Below, piece after piece: positions 1 through 7,184 of a stretch of DNA of 7,414 nt. A program made the position numbers and the translations under genes. A model generated the notes under the pieces. It saw only the letters and a list, made by a program, of their open reading frames with translations, ran no database searches and was not told the origin of the DNA. Source of the stretch: Verrucomicrobiota bacterium (GTDB lineage: Bacteria > Verrucomicrobiota > Verrucomicrobiia > Chthoniobacterales > UBA10450); contig QHOQ01000228.1 of the NCBI GenBank assembly GCA_003219355.1, forward strand, positions 1 to 7,414, written 5' to 3'. Within the stretch, counting starts at the first letter, position 1; every line of letters starts with the position of its first letter.

Positions 1-11
1 AAGAGACGTCC

Positions 12-1223
12 CTACAGTTCTTTTGGATCTTCCAGCAATTCGATCACGCGTTTGAGCAGGCGCCCGGCGCCGCCGCCATCGATGCTGCGATGGTCGAAGC
101 TCAACGTGATCTGCGCCTCGGTCTTGGGAACAAATTCTGTTTTCGCTTCATCCCACGACGGAACTTTTTTGCCGGCGCCCAGGCCGAGCAGCAGCGTTTG
201 ATCGGGCAGAGGAATCGGCGTGCCCCATTCCATTCCGAACGTTCCGAAATTCGAAACGGTGGCGATGCCGCCGGCTTGGATGTCGGGCGAAATCCGCCGC
301 TGTCGTGCAAGATCGACAAGTTCCTTGTATTTCGCCGTAAGATCGGCAAGCGACGTTTTGTCAGCCGAACGAATGACTGGAACCATAATTCCATCCTCGG
401 CTTCCACGGCGATGCCCACGTCGATGGAGTTCGATTGCACAACGCGACTTCCGATGAATTTCGCCGCTGCGCCTGGATTTTCCGCAAGCGCCAGCGCGAG
501 GGCGCGCAATGCGTAAAGGCCGGGGCCGGGCTTTGGGTCGCGCGATTGTCGATTTTGCAAAACCGGATCGAGATTCACCGACGAACCAATTGTCGACAGC
601 GGTCGCGCCCAACTCCGGCGCATCGCCTCGGCTACGCCTGCGCGAATGGCGGAAGCTTCATGCGCGGTTTGGTTCTCGATCTTGTGCAGAAAATTTTCGA
701 GATCCTTGATAGTGATGCGGTTGCCTGCACCGGTCGGAGCAATCCCGGCAAGATCGGCATTGGTCAGTTGCAACTCGGCCATACGCGCACGCACCCGAGG
801 GGATAAAAATCCAGCGCCTTTGGTAGCGGCCGGAACAGGCAACCCGCCAGTGCGTCTTACACCTTCGCCATCTCTTTGGCGCGCCGCCACGGCAGTCTGT
901 TCCTCGCGACTGGGAATTTCCATTGCCACTGTTCCTTTTGGCGGTTCTGGCACGGTTTTCTTGAACCGGGCGGCGTCTTCTTCTGTCGCTTCCACATAGC
1001 CGAGAACCGTGCCAACTGGATACGTTTCCTTCAACTGCACGGTGATTTTTTCGATCTTGCCTTTGCACGGTGTAGTGACGCCCATGACGGCCTTGTTCGT
1101 CTCGACATCGATAATTTCCTGATCAGGAAGGACCTCGTCGCCGGGTTTCACTTTAATATCAACAATGGTGGCTTCGGCGATCGATTCGCCCAGCTGCGGC
1201 ATTATAATTGGCACTTGCGGCAT
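12..1223 (-). CDS. pdhC: Dihydrolipoyl acyltransferase, E2 of a 2-oxo acid (probably pyruvate) dehydrogenase complex
   Basis: E2 forms the core of the complex. Its swinging lipoyl arm takes the acyl group from E1 and the C-terminal domain passes it to coenzyme A. The predicted protein is 403 residues. One lipoyl domain lies at about 4-80, with the lipoyl lysine K44 in ETNKA (most relatives have ETDKA). A charged linker of about 55 residues follows. The E3/E1-binding domain is at about 139-179, starting FLSPRVRARMAE. The catalytic domain is at about 190-403, with SFDHRSIDGG giving catalytic His378 and Asp382. The start at 1223 (MPQVPIIMPQLGES) was chosen because the lipoyl fold begins there; an upstream in-frame extension to 1295 would run back into the E1 beta gene and adds no domain. 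It begins 5 bases after the E1 beta stop, so translation is probably coupled. The single lipoyl domain and short length fit many bacterial E2s. Substrate choice (pyruvate, branched-chain 2-oxo acid or acetoin) is inferred from the neighbours and not proven. Confidence 0.93.
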   Translation of the reverse strand: MPQVPIIMPQLGESIAEATIVDIKVKPGDEVLPDQEIIDVETNKAVMGVTTPCKGKIEKITVQLKETYPVGTVLGYVEATEEDAARFKKTVPEPPKGTVAMEIPSREEQTAVAARQRDGEGVRRTGGLPVPAATKGAGFLSPRVRARMAELQLTNADLAGIAPTGAGNRITIKDLENFLHKIENQTAHEASAIRAGVAEAMRRSWARPLSTIGSSVNLDPVLQNRQSRDPKPGPGLYALRALALALAENPGAAAKFIGSRVVQSNSIDVGIAVEAEDGIMVPVIRSADKTSLADLTAKYKELVDLARQRRISPDIQAGGIATVSNFGTFGMEWGTPIPLPDQTLLLGLGAGKKVPSWDEAKTEFVPKTEAQITLSFDHRSIDGGGAGRLLKRVIELLEDPKEL

Positions 1224-1228
1224 AAATT

Positions 1229-2197
1229 TTATTCTCGAAGCAGGGCGCGAGCCTTTCGCGCGATCTCGTTTGCATTTGGACGATGCGCTGACCACAGATT
1301 CGGATGATATGGAATGGGGGTGTCTTTCGCGTTCAGGCGCTGCGGTGCCGCATCGAGCAAATGAAAACCTTCCGCGGTCACACGAGCGATAATTTCAGCG
1401 GTTGCGCCGCCCCACGGGAATGATTCTCCCACGCAAAGCAATCGGCCAGTGCGCGCGACGGAGGCAAGAACAGTGTTGGTGTCGAGTGGTTTGACCGAGC
1501 GAAGATCGACAACTTCGATCTCAAAACCTTCGTTCATCAATTGTTCCGCGACCGCAAGGGCTTCGTGCAGCATCGCGCTGTAAGTGACAATGGTGAGATC
1601 GCGCCCTTCCCGCGCGATGCGTGCTCTGCCCGTGGGCAAGCCTTCGTTAGGCAAGTTGTCGGCCTTAAGATGATAATAAAGATATTTGTGTTCGCAGTAG
1701 ACAACCGGATCATCGATCGCCACCGCTTCGATGAGCATGGTGTAGGCGTCTTCCACCGTCGCAGGCGTCATTACGATTAGTCCCGGATAATGTGCGTAGA
1801 TCGATTCCATCGACTGGCTGTGAAATGGCCCGCTGCCTTTTGTGCCGCCAGAGGGCAAACGCACCGTGATCGGAACTGAAACATTCGTCCGCCAATAATG
1901 CGTGCCGGCGTTGTTTAGAATTTGATTGAGTGCGGTGCTGGAGAAATCGGCAAATTGCATTTCGACAATAGGTCGCATCCCATTGATGGCGGCTCCAATC
2001 GCGGTCCCCACCATTGCGTCTTCGCTGATCGGCGTGTTCAACACGCGTCCGGGAAATTCCTTCGCGAGACCTTTCGTCGCCTTAAAGGCGCCGCCGAAGG
2101 TTCCGCCAACATCCTGTCCGTAGATAAAAACGCGTCCGTCATCGCGGAGCAACTTCGCCTGCGCCTCGCGGATCGCTTCCAGATAGGTGATGCTCAT
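1229..2197 (-). CDS. pdhB: 2-oxo acid (probably pyruvate) dehydrogenase E1 component, beta subunit
   Basis: This is the beta subunit of the heterotetrameric E1, which decarboxylates the 2-oxo acid and reductively acylates the lipoyl group of E2. The 322-residue protein has the normal family length. The transketolase-type pyrimidine-binding domain covers about 3-178. It includes TPISEDAMVG with Glu59, the residue expected to contact the thiamine diphosphate aminopyrimidine, then GMRPIVEMQFADF and GPFHSQSMESIYAH with a conserved His126. The C-terminal domain (about 193-315) carries VVDLRSVKPLDTNTV and GESFPWGGATAEI. The start MSITYLEAIREAQ at 2197 overlaps the E1 alpha stop as ATGA (2194-2197), a classic coupling arrangement. 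No clear Shine-Dalgarno sequence precedes it. A longer in-frame reading to 2323 was rejected because the extra residues are Arg/Cys-rich and out of frame over E1 alpha. The closest alternatives are the beta subunits of branched-chain 2-oxo acid or acetoin dehydrogenase. Confidence 0.93.
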   Translation of the reverse strand: MSITYLEAIREAQAKLLRDDGRVFIYGQDVGGTFGGAFKATKGLAKEFPGRVLNTPISEDAMVGTAIGAAINGMRPIVEMQFADFSSTALNQILNNAGTHYWRTNVSVPITVRLPSGGTKGSGPFHSQSMESIYAHYPGLIVMTPATVEDAYTMLIEAVAIDDPVVYCEHKYLYYHLKADNLPNEGLPTGRARIAREGRDLTIVTYSAMLHEALAVAEQLMNEGFEIEVVDLRSVKPLDTNTVLASVARTGRLLCVGESFPWGGATAEIIARVTAEGFHLLDAAPQRLNAKDTPIPYHPNLWSAHRPNANEIARKARALLRE

Positions 2198-3225
2198 TCG
2201 AGGGAATCGACGAGGTCGCGCGTGGAGATCGCGCACCAATCTTCTTCGTCGGCTTCGGGCGCGGCCTCTTTTTGCGCGGCGGAAATAGCCTGATCCACCT
2301 GTGCAGCAGCATCTCGACGCCACTCGGTCAGCGTTTCGGCGTCCGCCAAATTAAGATCAATGATCGCCTGCTCGGCCACTTTCACGCAATCGCGCGCAAA
2401 CGGCTCGCGCTTGATCTCGTCAGTCACGTAACTCGCATCGTCATGTTCCCCATGACCGGACAAGCGCAGGGTGGAAGCGACGACCAACTGCGGCGGGCGG
2501 CCTGCGCGTGCGCGCTTCACCGCGCCACCGATTATATCCAGACAATTTGAAAGATCAGTTCCATCGACCGTGTAACCTTCGCACCCGTAACCGATCGCGC
2601 GATCAACCAGATCATGACACGCAAACTCGCGGTCGTTCGGTGTGGAGTAAGCGTAATGATTGTTCGTCGCCACGACGACGAGCGGCACCTGTTCGACAGC
2701 AGCGATGTTCATTCCTTCGTGGAACGCCCCAGTCTGCATGCCGCCTTCGCCGATGCATGACAAGCCGACAAAGTTTTTCTCACCGCGGAATCGTTTTGCC
2801 ATCAACGCGCCCACCGTCACCGAAACCATCGCGCCGAGGTGACTGATCATCGCGAGCTGATTATTGCGCGGTCGGCCTCTGTGGATATTGCCGTCGCGTC
2901 CACGCATGGGGCCCTGTCGCGAGCCGAGATAAGTGCGCGTAACATCGAGCAATGATTCGCCGAATGCGGATCGCCCTGCCTGGTCGCGAATCAATGGCGC
3001 GAAGACGTCGCCTTTTTGCAAAGACAAACCGCAAGCCACGCTGACCGCTTCCTGGCCTTTGCCGATATAAACGCCGCCGGTGATCAGACCGCCGCGATAA
3101 AGACTGACGAGCTTTTCTTCGAGGGTGCGCGTGAGCAGCATCCAATGAAAGGCTTCGAGAAAGCGCTCGTGCGGCGCGACCTTCGACCTTGTGGACTTTT
3201 TGCGTCGCGTCGCTGTTTCAAGCAT
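2194..3225 (-). CDS. pdhA: 2-oxo acid (probably pyruvate) dehydrogenase E1 component, alpha subunit
   Basis: The alpha subunit of E1 binds the diphosphate end of thiamine diphosphate and Mg2+, and pairs with the E1 beta encoded just downstream. The 343-residue protein is close to the bacterial E1 alpha norm. The dehydrogenase E1 domain spans about 22-315. Visible family landmarks are YIGKGQEAVSVACGL (53-67), the cofactor-loop stretch MRGRDGNIHRG (107-117, His115), the thiamine diphosphate motif GEGG (159-162) closed by NN (188-189) in ATNNHYAYSTP, and the catalytic-loop segment RLSGHGEHDDASYV (254-267, His258). Glu160 stands where nearly all relatives have Asp (GDG). The N-terminus has a short basic stretch (residues 7-15) and the C-terminus an acidic tail. 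The ATG at 3225 follows 98 non-coding bases after smc, and the first conserved helix begins about 20 residues in. It is the first gene of a three-gene unit. An acetoin or branched-chain dehydrogenase alpha subunit is the main alternative identity. Confidence 0.92.
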   Translation of the reverse strand: MLETATRRKKSTRSKVAPHERFLEAFHWMLLTRTLEEKLVSLYRGGLITGGVYIGKGQEAVSVACGLSLQKGDVFAPLIRDQAGRSAFGESLLDVTRTYLGSRQGPMRGRDGNIHRGRPRNNQLAMISHLGAMVSVTVGALMAKRFRGEKNFVGLSCIGEGGMQTGAFHEGMNIAAVEQVPLVVVATNNHYAYSTPNDREFACHDLVDRAIGYGCEGYTVDGTDLSNCLDIIGGAVKRARAGRPPQLVVASTLRLSGHGEHDDASYVTDEIKREPFARDCVKVAEQAIIDLNLADAETLTEWRRDAAAQVDQAISAAQKEAAPEADEEDWCAISTRDLVDSLE

Positions 3226-3231
3226 TCGGGA

Positions 3232-3261
3232 ATTTTACCCAAGTTCGACAATCGCGCGCAA
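3232..3261 (-). promoter_or_regulatory. Weak sigma-70-like promoter candidate for the dehydrogenase operon
   Basis: On the minus strand, TAAAAT (3237-3232) matches a -10 box at five of six positions. TTGCGC (3261-3256) lies 18 bases upstream as a poor -35 with only TTG conserved. The -10 ends six bases before the E1 alpha ATG, which would place transcription start at or next to the start codon and give a leaderless or nearly leaderless message. No Shine-Dalgarno sequence is seen before this ATG, which is compatible with that idea. AT-rich hexamers occur by chance, so the operon might equally be read through from smc. Confidence 0.25.
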
Positions 3262-3291
3262 AGTTTTTTGAAATCGCGAGGGCAACTTCTT

Positions 3292-3320
3292 TGTGCCGGG
3301 CACAGGCTGTCAGCCTGTGC
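3292..3320. repeat. Perfect palindrome between smc and the dehydrogenase operon
   Basis: GCACAGGCTG (3300-3309) and CAGCCTGTGC (3311-3320) are exact reverse complements around one central T. A second, overlapping inverted repeat, TGTGCC (3292-3297) and GGCACA (3299-3304), shares its left side, so two alternative foldbacks are possible. The palindrome starts three bases after the smc stop codon. In RNA it would fold into a GC-rich stem of about nine pairs with a three-base loop. No U-run follows in the direction of smc transcription, so a standard intrinsic terminator is not supported. It may be a dispersed REP-like element, an mRNA-stabilising hairpin or a protein-binding site. Confidence 0.7.
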
Positions 3321-3323
3321 TCC

Positions 3324-6300
3324 CTATCGTGCGGCGAAGCTGTGTTTTGTTTGGGCGCTTTCGAGCGGGAACTGGCGTTGGGTAGCGGTCTCGCCGTATC
3401 CGTTCGATGGAGTTTGTTCGGTGGTAACTTGGCGTGGAGCGGTCAATTTCATGCCAACGAGTTTGCTCACGCCGCGTTCTTCCATCGTGACACCATAAAG
3501 CACATCCGCTTTTGCAATTGTGCGTTTGTTGTGCGTCATGATGATGAACTGACTCTGCTTTACGAACCGGTCCAGAACACGGATAAAGCAGTTGATGTTG
3601 CCTTCGTCGAGCGGCGCATCTACTTCGTCGAGAATGCAGAACGGACTCGGTCGCACCATGTAAATCGCGAACAGCAACGCGACCGCTGTCATAGCGCGCT
3701 CCCCTCCGCTCAGCAACGAGACGCTTTGCAGTTGTTTGCCGGGCGGCTTGGCGCTGATTTCAATCCCGCAGTTGAGTGGATCATTCTCATCGAGTAACGA
3801 TAAATCCGCGCGGCCGCCGCGGAAGAGCTCCGCAAACATTTCGCAGAAGTTTATGCGCACCTGTGAGAATGTCTCAGCGAACAACTTTCTAGTGGTCGAG
3901 TTGATCTGCGCAATCACATCGAGCAATTCGCGGCGCGAATTTGTGAGATCGTTGTTTTGCCCTTCGAGAAATTTGTATCGTTCCTCCAGCTCGTCGTACT
4001 CATGGACGGCATCGAGATTCACCGGGCCCATATTATCGAGCTGGGTCGTGAGGTCGCGGATTAACTTTTGGACGTCGATTTGTTCAAGATCGACATCGAT
4101 CGCTTCTGACTTCGATGCGGCTTCGCCGCCATTGTTATTAGCATCGGCTGATGCAACGCTCGATCCACCTTGTCGCCGTTTTAATTGTGCTCGCAGCGTT
4201 TTCTCAAACGCCATCTGGTCGGACACGATTTCACGGAGATTAACTTGGTAACGGTGCGAAATATGTTCGGCGAGATTGTCGGCCTGCATTTGTAGCTGAG
4301 TCTCGCGAACCTGCTGTTTGGAACGCAGATCATGCAGCTCATTTAACGAGTTTCGGATTGCGCGCAGGTTCGACTCCATCTCGTTCATCGCACGTGAGTG
4401 TTCGGCACGCTGGTCGGTCAGCGCGGCAATAGTCGCCTTCAGCTCGGCGCATTCTGCATTCTGTTTCTCGATGGCAGCTTCGGCGCTCTTCGATTCTTGC
4501 GATTGGGCGGCCAATCGCTTTTCGAAATTGGCGATCTCCGCCTGCCGGTCCGTGATTGCCTCGGCCAATTCAGCTTCGCGGGCGGTCATCGGCTGGCGCT
4601 GTGCGATGAGGTTCTCGTAACGCTGTCGCTCGGTGGCGAGCGTAAGGCGCAGTTCGTTAAGCTGTTCACTGGCCTCGTCTTCGCGTTTTGCCGCGTTTTC
4701 GTGCGCACCCTGGATCTCCAGTTGCTGATTTTGCTGGATCTCCCAGGCGGTCCGCTCTGAGGCCAGTTCTTCTTCTAATTTTGCAATCCGCTCGTCAGCA
4801 GTTTGGATTTGCTGCGCGAGGACGGTCTGCTCTGAGCGAAGTTGGTCGATCTTCTGTTCGCTTTCCTGCGATTCTCGTTCCAGGAAAAGAATTCGATTGT
4901 CCGACGTGGACTGAGCACGGTCGGCAGATTCATATTGACGACGCGTTTCTTTAAACTCGCTTCCCGCTTTCTCGAATATTGCATTTGCAGCGTCGCGTTC
5001 TTGCAGCAACGCATCGCGCTGGCCGCGGACCTCCCCATATTCTGCGGTCAGAACTGATATGCGCGCCTTGCGTTCGAGTAACGAATCGGCTGACGCGTCT
5101 CGGCTGCCGCCAAAAACTATTCCTTCCGCTGAAATGAATTCTCCCGCGAGCGTCGCGGCCGCGCAATCGCTGCCATGTTTCTTGAAAGATAATGCCGCCT
5201 CCAGATCGCGAAAAATCGCGACATTGTGCAGCAGCCGCGCCACGAGCGGCGCAAGCGAATCTGGCGCTTTCACTTTTTCGCGCGCCCAGGCGAGCGCTTC
5301 TTGCGGAAGAGCCGTCTGAGTTTTGGCCGAAGAATTCGACAAACCCGGAAGAACCAGTGCAGCCTGTCCGATTTTCTTTTCCTTCAATGTCGCGATAATT
5401 TCAGGCGCCAGCTGCGCATCTTTCAGAACAATCGCTTGCAGATTTCGACCCAGGACAGCTTCGATCGCAGCGATAAATTCTGGATCGACATCGAGGTTCG
5501 AAACCAGGGCTCCTGCCACAGCGGGCTGGATTCGCGAGGGGTTATCCAGGCCTTTGAGCAGAGCTTGTGAACCTTGCGCGAGACCTTCGCCTTCTTCATC
5601 GAGTTGATGCAGAATTTCCAGGCGCGATTCTTTTTCCGCCAGCGCGCGTTCGATTTCGATCAGGCTTTTTTCAGTGCTGGCGAGACGCTCTTGTTGTTCG
5701 TGCAGTGTTTTCTCACTGGCCTGCAATTTCGCCTTTAGAAGATCGAGATGTTTCTGCCCGGTCTCCGCCGCCGCGCGCGCGGTGGCCAGCTCCTTCCGAA
5801 CTTTATCGCGAGTGGCGCGCGCCTCGGAAATGGCAGCATCAAGATCACGTCGAGTTTCCTCCGTTGCGTCGCGTCGAATCGCAAGTCCAGAGATCTCGTC
5901 CTCCAGTTCGGCAATTCGCTTCTCATTTTTCGATTGTGACGATCGCAGCGCTTCAAGTTTTGAGTCGTGCGCGCTCCGCTCAGCGCGTGATTTCGAGATG
6001 AGTCGAGTAAGTTTTGCCAGTTCGGCTTCTTTGGCTTGAAGAAGCTGGCCGGTCTTTTCAACCAGCGCATTCGCCTCCTCTAATTCTTTGCTTTGCTGGG
6101 CGCGCTTTGCCTGGGCCGCAGCGATGTCTTTCCGGGAACGCTCAATCAACTCAGTGAGCTCTTCGGCGCGTTGCCGGTTGAACTGAATTCGATTTTGATG
6201 CCCACCGATTTGGCTTTGCAGACGTTGTAATTCGCTGCGGCCATCTGCGATCTGTTCATCAACTTCCTCCAGCGCCCGACGTTGCTCGGCAAGCTGGCTT

Positions 6301-7097
6301 TCGCTGTTGTCGATCCTAGCGCGGTTCGCCTCTTCGGATTCGCCGAGGCGCGCGATCTCCGCGTGACAACGGGCCAGCTCAGTTTCCAAGGAGTCAAGCT
6401 GTTTGCGGGAATAATGGGTATCAAGAATGCGAAGATCCGCGTGCAATGTTTGGTAGCGCCGCGCCTTGCCCGCCTGGCGCTGCAGCGAACCGATTTGGCG
6501 CTTCACTTCCTTGATCACGTCGCCGATGCGTAAAAGGTTTGCGTCCGTCGCTTCCAACTTGCGCAGCGCCTCGCGTTTTTGAGTTTTGTATTTTGTGATT
6601 CCGGCCGCTTCTTCAAAAACTGCGCGGCGATCTTCTGGTCGGGAACTCAAGATCATGTCGATCTTGCCTTGCTCCATCATCGAGTAAGCGGCGCGCGCGA
6701 CCCCGGTGTCAGCGAAAAGATTTTGAATGTCACGGAGACGGCAGGGCGTTTTATTGAGCAGATATTCGGAATTGCCGTCTCGATATACGCGGCGCGTTAC
6801 GCGGACATCATGCCAGTCGACTGCCAGATCCTTTGCGCAATCGGAAAGAGTGAGAGAGACCTCCGCGAAACCGACAGGCTTGCGCGTGTCGGTGCCGTTA
6901 AAAATAACATCAGCCATCTCGTCGCCGCGGAGCGACTTGGCGGATTGCTCCCCGAGCACCCAACGGACCGCGTCGAGCACATTGGATTTTCCGCAGCCGT
7001 TCGGCCCGACAATCGCGGTGATGCCTTGGTGAAAGTTGAAAGTCGTTTTATCGGCGAACGATTTGAAGCCGAAAAGCTCGAGAGAGTGTAGATGCAT
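3324..7097 (-). CDS. smc: Chromosome segregation protein SMC (condensin ATPase)
   Basis: SMC dimerises through its hinge and, with ScpA/ScpB, forms the ring-shaped complex that loops and segregates the chromosome. The 1257-residue protein is somewhat longer than the roughly 1190 residues of Bacillus subtilis SMC. The N-terminal head begins MHLHSLELFGFKSFADKT. It has Walker A GPNGCGKSN (31-39, Lys37), the arginine-finger region KSLRG (Arg57) and the Q-loop MMEQGKID (Gln143). A coiled coil runs from about 172 to 505, the hinge covers about 515-668 (VAGALVSNLDVDPEFIAAIE, then EGIVFGGS), and a returning coil covers about 670-975. The C-terminal head has signature LLSGGERAMTA (1128-1138), Walker B FCILDEVDAPLD (1153-1164, Asp1157/Glu1158) and H-loop IIMTHNK (His1189). 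Low-complexity additions are a Ser/Ala/Asn/Gly insert near 976-1000 and a hydrophilic tail of about 40 residues after LVGMKLTAP. The ATG at 7097 is the only start compatible with the conserved head strand. SbcC, RecN and MukB are excluded by the hinge and the motif spacing. scpA and scpB are not in the window. Confidence 0.97.
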   Translation of the reverse strand: MHLHSLELFGFKSFADKTTFNFHQGITAIVGPNGCGKSNVLDAVRWVLGEQSAKSLRGDEMADVIFNGTDTRKPVGFAEVSLTLSDCAKDLAVDWHDVRVTRRVYRDGNSEYLLNKTPCRLRDIQNLFADTGVARAAYSMMEQGKIDMILSSRPEDRRAVFEEAAGITKYKTQKREALRKLEATDANLLRIGDVIKEVKRQIGSLQRQAGKARRYQTLHADLRILDTHYSRKQLDSLETELARCHAEIARLGESEEANRARIDNSESQLAEQRRALEEVDEQIADGRSELQRLQSQIGGHQNRIQFNRQRAEELTELIERSRKDIAAAQAKRAQQSKELEEANALVEKTGQLLQAKEAELAKLTRLISKSRAERSAHDSKLEALRSSQSKNEKRIAELEDEISGLAIRRDATEETRRDLDAAISEARATRDKVRKELATARAAAETGQKHLDLLKAKLQASEKTLHEQQERLASTEKSLIEIERALAEKESRLEILHQLDEEGEGLAQGSQALLKGLDNPSRIQPAVAGALVSNLDVDPEFIAAIEAVLGRNLQAIVLKDAQLAPEIIATLKEKKIGQAALVLPGLSNSSAKTQTALPQEALAWAREKVKAPDSLAPLVARLLHNVAIFRDLEAALSFKKHGSDCAAATLAGEFISAEGIVFGGSRDASADSLLERKARISVLTAEYGEVRGQRDALLQERDAANAIFEKAGSEFKETRRQYESADRAQSTSDNRILFLERESQESEQKIDQLRSEQTVLAQQIQTADERIAKLEEELASERTAWEIQQNQQLEIQGAHENAAKREDEASEQLNELRLTLATERQRYENLIAQRQPMTAREAELAEAITDRQAEIANFEKRLAAQSQESKSAEAAIEKQNAECAELKATIAALTDQRAEHSRAMNEMESNLRAIRNSLNELHDLRSKQQVRETQLQMQADNLAEHISHRYQVNLREIVSDQMAFEKTLRAQLKRRQGGSSVASADANNNGGEAASKSEAIDVDLEQIDVQKLIRDLTTQLDNMGPVNLDAVHEYDELEERYKFLEGQNNDLTNSRRELLDVIAQINSTTRKLFAETFSQVRINFCEMFAELFRGGRADLSLLDENDPLNCGIEISAKPPGKQLQSVSLLSGGERAMTAVALLFAIYMVRPSPFCILDEVDAPLDEGNINCFIRVLDRFVKQSQFIIMTHNKRTIAKADVLYGVTMEERGVSKLVGMKLTAPRQVTTEQTPSNGYGETATQRQFPLESAQTKHSFAAR

Positions 7098-7129
7098 GCA
7101 AAGGCCGAAATCTCGGACCTCGAATGGTC

Positions 7130-7156
7130 AATATAGTAACCTTACTGGGGTTACAA
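7130..7156 (-). promoter_or_regulatory. Candidate sigma-70-type promoter of smc
   Basis: On the minus strand TTGTAA (7156-7151) and TATATT (7135-7130) resemble -35 and -10 boxes, separated by 15 bases, slightly shorter than the usual 16-18. The predicted transcript would start near 7123 and leave about 25 bases before the smc ATG at 7097. No good Shine-Dalgarno sequence lies in that leader; the nearest GAGG is more than 20 bases from the ATG. This is the most AT-rich, promoter-like stretch upstream of smc. It is a sequence-pattern call only. Confidence 0.4.
7136..7154. promoter_or_regulatory. Inverted repeat inside the proposed smc promoter (possible operator)
   Basis: GTAACC (7136-7141) and GGTTAC (7149-7154) are exact reverse complements separated by seven bases. 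The repeat occupies the spacer between the proposed -10 and -35 boxes of smc and overlaps the -35. A dimeric repressor bound here would block RNA polymerase, so an operator role is possible. Six-base arms with a seven-base gap can arise by chance, and no regulator gene is in the window. Confidence 0.3.
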
Positions 7157-7184
7157 GCGAAATTACACAATTTGAAGGGCTGAC

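Noticed and set aside
90..806. Long + strand open frame of 238 codons opposite E2
   Set aside because: It is antisense to a complete, motif-bearing E2. The translation is Arg-rich with no recognisable domain, as expected for a shadow frame in GC-rich coding DNA.
1224..1295. N-terminal extension of E2
   Set aside because: The added 24 residues overlap the E1 beta gene and precede the natural lipoyl-domain start MPQVPIIMPQLGES.
2198..2323. N-terminal extension of E1 beta
   Set aside because: The extra 42 residues are Arg/Cys-rich, come from the E1 alpha coding region in another frame, and the ATG at 2197 matches the family start and forms an ATGA junction.
3300..3320. Rho-independent terminator for smc
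   Set aside because: The stem is strong, but the bases that follow in the smc direction are CCGGCACAAAG with no U-run.
3189..3797. + strand open frame of 202 codons across the smc/E1 alpha gap
   Set aside because: It runs antisense over both genes and the palindrome. Its translation shows no domain and it is explained by the opposite strand.
6579..7091. + strand open frame of 170 codons opposite the SMC head
   Set aside because: It is antisense to the Walker A region, whose codons are constrained by SMC. No independent protein signal is seen.
3324..7097. A different long coiled-coil ATPase (SbcC, RecN, MukB or a Wadjet JetC)
   Set aside because: The conserved SMC hinge, the FGFKSF start, the Walker A/Q-loop spacing and LLSGGERAMTA with ILDEVDAPLD are those of housekeeping SMC, and no Wadjet partner genes are nearby.
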